Shown: positions 7,762 to 12,315 of the stretch, in pieces | How the letters are laid out: each line of letters starts with the position of its first letter | Position numbering within the stretch: position 1 is the first letter of the stretch | From: Muribaculaceae bacterium | GTDB lineage: Bacteria > Bacteroidota > Bacteroidia > Bacteroidales > Muribaculaceae | Length of the DNA stretch: 12,315 nt | Assembly (NCBI GenBank): GCA_016302215.1 | Contig: JAEDNZ010000047.1 | Span: 1-12,315, forward strand | Direction: 5' to 3' | Translations under genes and position numbers: made by a program | The notes under the pieces: model-generated | What the model was told of the DNA's origin: nothing | Database searches by the model: none | Seen by the model: only the letters and a program-made list of their open reading frames with translations

Positions 7762-8085
7762 TCACACACTCGGCGGAGCACGCCCTGCATAATGCGTGGT
7801 GCCGGCACATACCTGCCGGACGACTACAGCCGTCGCTATTGTCGCTATCGGCATCGTAGGCACAGTAGGCTGCAATGACGCCTCGGCCTTAACAGCAAGC
7901 ATAGCGGCGTTGCACCACGCTATAGCGCCATAATCGGCGGCGCTGTGGCTGTGGTGAGACGAGGGCAGATAAGGGTGTGAGTGCACTATCGTGTTGCCGT
8001 CATACCTGTGGCTGTGGATAAACAGCGTGTTGCTGCAGCAAAAATACACAAAAGCACACAGCACCAATGTCACCATCGCCCTCAT
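7762..8085 (-). CDS. Short histidine-rich exported or membrane-anchored protein upstream of a TonB receptor
   Basis: A 107-residue protein with a hydrophobic N-terminus (MRAMVTLVLCAFVYFCC, about 4-22) that acts as a signal peptide or membrane anchor. Three histidine clusters follow: IHSH (23-26), VHSHPY (34-39) and HHSH (44-47), then a less conserved, mildly hydrophobic stretch and a GRAPPSV end. The pattern suggests binding of a transition metal in the periplasm. From memory it resembles short His-rich proteins that accompany TonB receptors in Bacteroidales; this was not verified. The frame is open up to an ATG at 8154, but a promoter -7 box (8124-8131) lies inside that extension, so translation must begin later. 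ATGs at 8115, 8085 and 8076 are possible, and 8085 gives the best signal sequence and a leader of about 30 bases. The gene is probably cotranscribed with the receptor. Confidence 0.75.
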   Translation of the reverse strand: MRAMVTLVLCAFVYFCCSNTLFIHSHRYDGNTIVHSHPYLPSSHHSHSAADYGAIAWCNAAMLAVKAEASLQPTVPTMPIATIATAVVVRQVCAGTTHYAGRAPPSV

Positions 8086-8123
8086 CGCAGGCGTATGTCG
8101 CTGTAGTCTTTGCATTGCGACTG

Positions 8124-8155
8124 CAAAGTTACCACAAATCCCCCATCGCCGCAAT
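8124..8155 (-). promoter_or_regulatory. Promoter of the histidine-rich gene (and probably the TonB receptor)
   Basis: On the minus strand ATTG (8152-8155), 20 bases, then TAACTTTG (8124-8131) followed by CA. The -7 box is an exact consensus match and the -33 box matches three of four bases at ideal spacing. Predicted transcription start is near 8117. This position decides the start codon of the downstream gene. Confidence 0.65.
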
Positions 8156-8230
8156 ACCCTAATCTAAGTATCGCCCTCACCGCCTCGCCGCCGAGCGTTC
8201 CGTGACCACTATGCCGAAGCCCGCAGAGCC

Positions 8231-8275
8231 CTCCGAGTACTCCGAGTGCTCCGAGTACTCCGAGTGCTCCGAGCC
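8231..8275. repeat. Tandem 9-base repeat, about 4.8 copies
   Basis: Units CTCCGAGTA and CTCCGAGTG alternate: 8231-8239, 8240-8248, 8249-8257, 8258-8266 and a partial copy to 8275, so it can also be read as an 18-base unit. Junctions contain the palindrome GAGTACTC. It lies in non-coding DNA; the flanking stretch 8156-8230 shows no feature. A decayed version of the same unit appears at 12137-12154. Confidence 0.9.
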
Positions 8276-8311
8276 GTCAACTGCGCCGCCCAAGAGCCGC
8301 CGCTAACTTCA

Positions 8312-8350
8312 GGCTGAAAGCCGTCACCACGGCGAGCCTGAAAGGCTCGC
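8312..8350. repeat. Two adjacent GAA-loop hairpins
   Basis: GGCT-GAA-AGCC (8312-8322) is followed by a longer hairpin (8332-8350) with stem GCGAGCCT/AGGCTCGC around the same GAA loop. They form the left edge of the hairpin array that fills this non-coding region. Confidence 0.75.
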
Positions 8351-8436
8351 TGTGCAATAGCCGGGGGCAAGGCCGCCGGGGGCGGCCGCAGCCCTCGGAC
8401 AGCCGCAACGACGCAAAAAGTCTGAAAGACGTCACC
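8350..8436 (+). repeat. Left copy of an inverted intergenic repeat (REP/MITE-like)
   Basis: Contains in order CTGTGCA-A-TAGCCGGGGG (8350-8367), an extra perfect hairpin GGCCGCC/GGCGGCC (8371-8387), AGCCCTCGG (8390-8398), GCCGCAA (8402-8408) and AAAGTCTGAAAGACG, followed by ACC at 8434-8436. The same landmarks appear in the same order on the opposite strand at 8505-8573. The extra hairpin is absent from the right copy. The reading frame crossing this segment on the minus strand is composed of repeat sequence and is not considered a gene. Confidence 0.75.
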
Positions 8437-8466
8437 TTGCCCCGGCTGATGCGCCCCATAATCGCG

Positions 8467-8500
8467 TGCTAATCAGCAATATAAATGCTGCTCTTGCAGC
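8467..8500. repeat. Central spacer hairpins of the inverted repeat
   Basis: TGCT/AGCA (8467-8478) and GCTGC-TCTT-GCAGC (8487-8500) lie between the two inverted copies. They are short stems whose weight comes mainly from the density of hairpins around them. Confidence 0.5.
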
Positions 8501-8504
8501 GCGA

Positions 8505-8573
8505 GGTCTCGTCTTTCAGACTTTATAAAAATTGCCGCGCCAACCGAGGGCTTCACCCCCGGCTAATGCACAG
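8505..8573 (-). repeat. Right, inverted copy of the intergenic repeat
   Basis: Read on the minus strand it gives CTGTGCA-T-TAGCCGGGGG (8556-8573), then TGA, AGCCCTCGG (8544-8552), GCGGCAA (8532-8538), AAAGTCTGAAAGACG and an ACC at 8505-8507. This matches the order and nearly the spacing of the left copy at 8350-8436. The first landmark matches at 17 of 18 positions. The copies have diverged mainly between landmarks. Confidence 0.75.
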
Positions 8574-8597
8574 CGCCCCCTGATTGGGCCGCCGTGG

Positions 8598-8633
8598 TTT
8601 TGCCTTACAGGCAAAATCAGCCTCCCGGCTGAT
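8598..8633 (-). terminator. Paired hairpins downstream of the SemiSWEET gene, possible terminator
   Basis: ATCAGCC-TCCC-GGCTGAT (8616-8633) is a seven-base stem that on the minus strand is followed by TTTT. It is immediately followed by a second perfect hairpin with arms TTTTGCCT and AGGCAAAA (8598-8616). The first stem lies about 47 bases after the SemiSWEET stop, so it may end that transcript. The T run is short, and the stems may instead be part of the adjacent repeat array. Confidence 0.45.
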
Positions 8634-8679
8634 ATTCACCTCGCCGAGCGCATCGCTGCGCCTTCGCACCCCCGCCGCG

Positions 8680-8961
8680 CTATTTCTTCTTTTTGAAGTG
8701 GTCGTTGTAAATTTTGATGCCGAAGATGATTACCGAGCATACTGTGGCCACCACGTTGGTGATGATGATAGGTATGTTGTCAAGAAAGATGCCCTGTGCC
8801 ACAAAGAGCACTGACCCCAGCCCCAGCATGATAAATGTGGGCATGGCGATGTCGTCAGTGCGGCGTGTGCGTATCGTGGCGAAGGCTTGCGGCGTGTAGC
8901 CCAGCACCATGCAGATGCTGGCGGCGTAGCCGATGATGGTTACGAGGGTGTTGTTGTCCAT
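8680..8961 (-). CDS. SemiSWEET-type (PQ-loop) sugar transporter
   Basis: A 93-residue protein with three membrane helices (about 5-27, 41-60 and 63-83), which is the size and layout of bacterial SemiSWEETs that dimerise to carry sugars across the inner membrane. The PQ motif is at 24-25 (LGYTPQAFATI), and Asn69 in IITNVVATV matches the substrate-pocket asparagine of the family. Phe53 stands where a tryptophan is often found. A basic tail (FKKKK) ends the protein. The frame extends to an ATG at 9009, but that ATG lies in the arm of the ompA terminator, so MDNNTLVTII at 8961 is the start. No promoter match was seen in the 43 bases between terminator and start. Substrate unknown. Confidence 0.9.
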   Translation of the reverse strand: MDNNTLVTIIGYAASICMVLGYTPQAFATIRTRRTDDIAMPTFIMLGLGSVLFVAQGIFLDNIPIIITNVVATVCSVIIFGIKIYNDHFKKKK

Positions 8962-8997
8962 ATAGTGTGTGTATTTTGTGTGTTTAGGTATTGGGGG

Positions 8998-9038
8998 AAA
9001 GAAAGCCACCCACGAGAGCGATGTGCCTCGTGGGTGGC
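8998..9038 (-). terminator. Rho-independent terminator after the OmpA-family gene
   Basis: GCCACCCACGAG (9005-9016) and CTCGTGGGTGGC (9027-9038) form a perfect 12-base stem with a ten-base loop. On the minus strand it is followed by TTTCTTT. It lies 35 bases after the OmpA stop and separates it from the SemiSWEET gene. Confidence 0.9.
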
Positions 9039-9073
9039 CGCTGTTATTTAGCTGTTAATTGTGCTTTTGCTGT

Positions 9074-10249
9074 TTATTTCGATTCCTCGATGGTGCAGAT
9101 TGATACGCGGTTCCAAGAGTCCTCGGTGAACATGTTACCGATGCCCTGGCCTTCAGCGCTGATGCGGTCAGCTTTGATTTTGTATTTCTTCACCAGTGAG
9201 TCCTTAACGGCAGCGGCGCGCTCGTTAGCGAGACGGGTGTTAACCTCGATTGAGCCTTCGGGAGAAGCGTAGCCCTTGATAACGACCTTAGCTTCGGGGT
9301 GGTTCTTGAGGTAAGCGGCAATCATCTCTACGTTGGGAGCCTGGTCGGGAGTGATGGTTGAGCGACCAACCTTGAAGAAGACGTAGCGCACTGAGTTGAG
9401 GTTGTTTGATACGACAGCTTCTTTGACGACTTCGGGTTTGCGGTTCTTGCAAGCCTCGAGCTCGGCTGCGAGAGCGGCTGCCTTAGCTTCCCATGCGGCG
9501 TTGCCGGCGAGGCAAGCGTCGAGCTGAGCGCGGAGGTCGTTGATCTGGCCGTTGAGGGCGTCAATCTCAGCCTGGTTGTAGGGCTTAACACAGGTGAAGC
9601 CGGGGCCGAAGTTGTAGCTTACGCTGGCCTGAAGGTTGAAGGTAGCGTTGTGCTTGTCATAAGCGCATGAGGTCTGCTCCCACTGGCCTTCGTTGAAGAA
9701 GTGGTTGCCATCGGTCATATTCCATGCTACGTAAGGCTTCAGGGCGATGGTCACTGCCTTGCTTACGTTGAAGTTGAAGCGCAGACCGGCGGTGGTCATG
9801 AAGTAGTTCCAGTCCTGACGGTCGCCCTGCTGGTGGTTCTGGTTTACGAACTCGTGGCCCCAGCCGGCACCGGCGATAACTTCGAGACCGAAGAAACGGC
9901 CGCCGCATTTGTAGCCGCCGAAGAGGTTTACGAGATCTACGGCACCATACATACCTACGTATGAGTTGTCAAACGCGGTGGTGCTGTGTACACGGTTTAC
10001 CCATGATGAGGTGTTCACGCCGAATTGGCCTTCTACACCGAGGGCAAATGCCGGAGTGATTTGTTTCTGGATGTGGAGACCTACCAAGCCGCGCATGTCA
10101 CCGAAGAAGGCTGCGTGCTTGAGGGGGGTGGTAACACCACCATCGAGACCTATTGACCAGTTGTCAAAGAACTTGGGCTGCTCGAGAGCTTGAGCTGATG
10201 CAGACATTGCACCCAGTGCAAGGGCTGCGAAAAGTAATGTTTTCTTCAT
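9074..10249 (-). CDS. OmpA-family outer-membrane protein with peptidoglycan-binding domain
   Basis: Abundant-type porin-like protein that ties the outer membrane to peptidoglycan. The 391 residues comprise a signal peptide (MKKTLLFAALALGAMSASAQ, 1-20), an N-terminal beta-barrel (about 25-215), a coiled-coil linker (about 225-268) and a C-terminal OmpA domain (about 286-390) with NTRLANERAAAV (337-348, Arg344 conserved). The usual diaminopimelate-binding Asp in GYTD is replaced by Ser329 in GYASPEGS, a form seen in Bacteroidales. Six cysteines are present in the mature protein, including Cys246 and Cys267 in the coiled coil. The frame extends to an ATG at 10315, but a full consensus promoter (10285-10316) covers that start, and the signal peptide begins at 10249. 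It is followed by a strong terminator, so it is a monocistronic and probably highly expressed gene. Confidence 0.95.
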   Translation of the reverse strand: MKKTLLFAALALGAMSASAQALEQPKFFDNWSIGLDGGVTTPLKHAAFFGDMRGLVGLHIQKQITPAFALGVEGQFGVNTSSWVNRVHSTTAFDNSYVGMYGAVDLVNLFGGYKCGGRFFGLEVIAGAGWGHEFVNQNHQQGDRQDWNYFMTTAGLRFNFNVSKAVTIALKPYVAWNMTDGNHFFNEGQWEQTSCAYDKHNATFNLQASVSYNFGPGFTCVKPYNQAEIDALNGQINDLRAQLDACLAGNAAWEAKAAALAAELEACKNRKPEVVKEAVVSNNLNSVRYVFFKVGRSTITPDQAPNVEMIAAYLKNHPEAKVVIKGYASPEGSIEVNTRLANERAAAVKDSLVKKYKIKADRISAEGQGIGNMFTEDSWNRVSICTIEESK

Positions 10250-10284
10250 ACTATGATGATTGATAACTATTGTATAATTCTGTG

Positions 10285-10316
10285 CAAAGTTAAGCCTTTT
10301 TATTAATATGTGCAAA
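10285..10316 (-). promoter_or_regulatory. Promoter of the OmpA-family gene
   Basis: On the minus strand TTTG (10313-10316), 20 bases, then TAACTTTG (10285-10292) followed by CA: an exact consensus match in both boxes. Predicted start near 10278, with a leader of about 29 bases. Confidence 0.88.
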
Positions 10317-10376
10317 TTTAGTGGCTACAATAGCAATGTTTTTTGCGTATTTGTGTTAATTTTTTTGCCGTTTTGG

Positions 10377-12017
10377 CTAATATTGTCGCTTTTGGGCAAG
10401 GATTATCGGCCGCCGCGAGTCACCCGACCGCTCTGTCAGCTGCTGCATGTCAAATTTTGCCCCCATCCCCGTGGTGTCGCTGTTAGCCGGCGCGATGAGT
10501 ACCACCGCGCCCGTAGGCAGCGCCTTCGCGCTCTCAAGGTCGGGCAGCAGACGCATGCGGTCGCCCAAATAGTAGTTGATGCTGTAGTAGCGTAGCGACT
10601 CGCACTCCGGCGTAGAGTAGATTACGCCACCCCGCGCCGCCGCCTCGATGACAGGCACCAGCGGCTTGTCGCTCTGAGAGTTGAGCACCATCGGCTGCAC
10701 CACCGACACGTAGCTGAGCTCCACCGCGCACATCATAGCTATCAGATAGCCCAAATGATGACGCCGACGCATCAGCCATGCCACCGCTACGGCTATCGGC
10801 GCTGCCAACAGCAGGTAATGCCACCACTGCAGTGTCCCCGGCTCGATGTGTCCTATGGTGCGCCCTTGCGCTGCCACTACTGCTATCGGCGCCGCTATCG
10901 TTACCACTGCCGCTATCATCACGCCCACCCGCAGCGCGCGCCGCCGCCTCACCGCCCGCAGCAGCGTGGTCACTCCATACGCCATAAACGGATAGCACGG
11001 CAGCAGATATACACTGCGCTTGCTGTGTGGAATGCAATAGAAGATAAATATCGTGGCAAACGCCGTCAAGGCAAACAGAGCCTCCGGCCTCAGCTTATGT
11101 GCTCTAAGCTGACGCCACAGCCTGCGCGCCGACGGCAGGGCACACAGCGCCACGGCGCTCCATGGCAGCATGCCTATGATGACGGTCGCGAAGTTGTAGT
11201 AAAACGGCTTCTCGTGACTTGAGTACGACATAGTGCCCGTCAGCCGCCCTATGTTCTCCTCCCACGCAAGGTCAAAAAACTCGTCGCCGCCGCGCTGATA
11301 TGCAGCGTAGTACCACCAGGCCGGCACCACCATCGCCGCCACCGCTATCGCGGCCATGCTGCCCGCCGTGGCAAGCAGATTATCGCCGCGCAGCAGCTTA
11401 TAGATGCCGAAGGCCAAGCACGGCAGCAACGCGCCCACAGGCCCTTTGGTAAGCACCGCGCAGCTCAGCAGCACTATCACCCCGCCATAGCGCAGACTCC
11501 GATAGCGCCCGCCGCGCTCGCGCAGGTCATACAGCATATACAGCGCGCTCACCATACACGCCGTGAGCACCATATCAAGCCGGCATGCCACTGCCGCGCG
11601 CAGCACCTCCACCGACGTCAGCGTCACCAGCGACATCATCAGCGCAAAGCGGTCGCCGTGGCTGCGACGCACCCACGCAAAGCCGCCCCACAGCATAGCT
11701 ATCGCCGCCAGCGCCGACGGCAACCGCGAGATATACTCGGTCACTACGCCGCCATTCAGCAGCCACGCCAGCGCCGATATTATCCACGCCATAAACGGCG
11801 GCTTATAGGGGATGTCGCCGCCATAGTTCACCGGCAAAATGTAGTCGCCGCTCTGCAGCATCGACACGGCCACGATGGCCTCCCGAGGCTCGCCCTTGCT
11901 GTTGAAAAACGTTTCGCCAAGCCACGGCAACAACAGCAAGGCCGACACTGCAAGCAGCGTCAACGCCGCCACGCTAAGGCCGCGCCCGCCCCGATTATCT
12001 ATGCTTATCTCGCTCAT
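10377..12017 (-). CDS. ArnT-like GT-C glycosyltransferase (PMT_2 superfamily)
   Basis: Polytopic inner-membrane enzyme that moves a sugar from a polyprenyl-phosphate donor to a lipid or protein acceptor on the periplasmic side. The 546 residues have roughly 12-13 membrane segments and a soluble C-terminal part (about 455-546). Family motifs in order: GEPREA (42-47, first-loop acidic site), DIPYKPPFMAW (68-78), SRLPSAL (97-103), RLDM (146-149), LTKGPVG (189-195), ENIGRLTG (254-261), HEKPFYYN (268-275) and SKRSVYLLPCYP (332-343). ArnT adds aminoarabinose to lipid A, but the sugar and acceptor here are unknown and no aminoarabinose synthesis genes are nearby. Lipid A, O-antigen or protein glycosylation are all possible. 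It has its own promoter. No terminator was found before the ompA promoter. Confidence 0.92.
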   Translation of the reverse strand: MSEISIDNRGGRGLSVAALTLLAVSALLLLPWLGETFFNSKGEPREAIVAVSMLQSGDYILPVNYGGDIPYKPPFMAWIISALAWLLNGGVVTEYISRLPSALAAIAMLWGGFAWVRRSHGDRFALMMSLVTLTSVEVLRAAVACRLDMVLTACMVSALYMLYDLRERGGRYRSLRYGGVIVLLSCAVLTKGPVGALLPCLAFGIYKLLRGDNLLATAGSMAAIAVAAMVVPAWWYYAAYQRGGDEFFDLAWEENIGRLTGTMSYSSHEKPFYYNFATVIIGMLPWSAVALCALPSARRLWRQLRAHKLRPEALFALTAFATIFIFYCIPHSKRSVYLLPCYPFMAYGVTTLLRAVRRRRALRVGVMIAAVVTIAAPIAVVAAQGRTIGHIEPGTLQWWHYLLLAAPIAVAVAWLMRRRHHLGYLIAMMCAVELSYVSVVQPMVLNSQSDKPLVPVIEAAARGGVIYSTPECESLRYYSINYYLGDRMRLLPDLESAKALPTGAVVLIAPANSDTTGMGAKFDMQQLTERSGDSRRPIILAQKRQY

Positions 12018-12058
12018 ATCTCGTCAAAAAGTATATATACTATAACACATTTCCGCTG

Positions 12059-12089
12059 CAAAAGTATCAAAAAATCGCCTCTTTTCAAA
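12059..12089 (-). promoter_or_regulatory. Promoter of the GT-C glycosyltransferase gene
   Basis: On the minus strand TTTG (12086-12089), 19 bases, then TACTTTTG (12059-12066) followed by CA. Both boxes match the consensus. Predicted start near 12052, about 35 bases before the ATG at 12017. Confidence 0.8.
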
Positions 12090-12136
12090 ACCCACCCCGC
12101 AAAATCCCCACCTGCGCCACCACGCCCACCTGCGCC

Positions 12137-12154
12137 CTCCGAAAACTCCGAGTG
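12137..12154. repeat. Decayed copy of the 9-base repeat
   Basis: CTCCGAAAA followed by CTCCGAGTG, the second unit identical to one of the two alternating units at 8231-8275. It lies in the non-coding stretch between the glycosyltransferase promoter and the next terminator. Confidence 0.5.
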
Positions 12155-12186
12155 CTCCCTCTAAGCTCCAATTAGTCTATTTATTA

Positions 12187-12222
12187 ATAAAAAAGCATAG
12201 CGCCGGGTGAGGGGCGCTATGC
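12187..12222 (-). terminator. Rho-independent terminator of the gene at the right edge
   Basis: GCATAGCGCC (12195-12204) and GGCGCTATGC (12213-12222) form a perfect ten-base stem with an eight-base loop. On the minus strand it is followed by six T (12189-12194). It lies 46 bases after the stop codon of the partial gene at the right edge. Confidence 0.92.
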
Positions 12223-12268
12223 TGATGGCGCTGATGGCAGCGTCAGGTGTGGCGCTGACAATGTGTTT

Positions 12269-12315
12269 TTACTTGCCTGAGCGGGGAGCGGTGTTGATGC
12301 TCGTCTCCGGCTCGA
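12269..12315 (-). CDS. C-terminal end of an unidentified protein, 5' part outside the window
   Basis: On the minus strand the frame reads EPETSINTAPRSGK then TAA. Only 14 full codons are visible. The call rests on an open frame ending in a stop and followed by a strong terminator in the same direction. The peptide is too short to assign a family. Confidence 0.6.
   Translation of the reverse strand, partial: EPETSINTAPRSGK

Noticed and set aside
8277..8459. 60-codon minus-strand frame across the repeat region
   Set aside because: It is made of hairpin and inverted-repeat sequence, is arginine-rich in the way GC-rich repeats translate, and has no promoter or recognisable domain.
8231..8633. 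Possible CRISPR array or retron non-coding RNA
   Set aside because: The 9-base units have no unique spacers, no cas genes are near, and no reverse transcriptase is encoded in the window.
8584..8814. 76-codon plus-strand frame overlapping the SemiSWEET gene
   Set aside because: Its first half is repeat sequence and its second half is antisense to a well-supported membrane protein gene.
10361..10377. Possible terminator after the GT-C gene (GCC-GTTTT-GGC)
   Set aside because: The stem is only three bases and on the minus strand is followed by A rather than T.
10755..11222. 155-codon plus-strand frame opposite the GT-C gene
   Set aside because: Low-complexity Arg/His/Gln-rich translation antisense to conserved membrane segments.
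12226..12258. Direct repeats TGGCGCTGA at 12226-12234 and 12250-12258
   Set aside because: Short, GC-rich and in the 3' untranslated stretch of the edge gene; could be chance and no larger unit was seen.

Overview
The window reads as chromosomal DNA from a member of the Bacteroidales (Bacteroidota). Seven intergenic sites carry a -7 box of the Bacteroidetes form TAnnTTTG, five of them with a TTTG-like -33 box 19-21 bases upstream. The gene content also fits: a succinate-type CoA-transferase, a TonB receptor with an N-terminal carboxypeptidase-regulatory-like domain, and a Bacteroidales-type OmpA with GYASPEGS in its peptidoglycan-binding domain. The fairly high G+C content would suit a Muribaculaceae-like lineage, but the family is a guess.

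Left part (1-5283), mostly housekeeping. A truncated tatA (minus) diverges from fabD (plus). fabD converges on miaB (minus) across a long hairpin terminator. miaB diverges from a succinate:acyl-CoA CoA-transferase, and their two -7 boxes lie back to back. The CoA-transferase is followed, after a structured 95-base gap, by a YitT-family membrane protein. The stop codon of that gene overlaps the stop codon of the convergent TonB receptor.

Middle part (5280-8679), accessory in character. A short exported or membrane-anchored histidine-rich protein lies directly upstream of the TonB receptor on the same strand, and the pair looks like one transcription unit. The histidine clusters and a CxxC in the receptor plug suggest transition-metal (or metal-complex) import, but the substrate cannot be read from the sequence. 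Upstream of the pair is about 500 bases without a gene. It holds a 9-base tandem repeat and an array of about nine hairpins built around two inverted copies of a roughly 70-85 base repeat. This looks like a REP/MITE-like intergenic element.

Right part (8680-12315), all on the minus strand. A SemiSWEET (PQ-loop) sugar transporter lies downstream of an OmpA-family outer-membrane protein, separated from it by a strong terminator. Next is an ArnT-like GT-C glycosyltransferase with its own promoter. At the right edge are the last 14 codons of another gene, followed by a clear terminator.

No rRNA, tRNA, CRISPR array, integrase or transposase gene was seen. Apparent starts of three genes (histidine-rich protein, SemiSWEET, OmpA) were moved downstream because promoter or terminator elements lie inside the longer reading frames. 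I do not see a clearly new multi-gene system. The best candidates for follow-up are the histidine-rich/TonB pair and the hairpin array.
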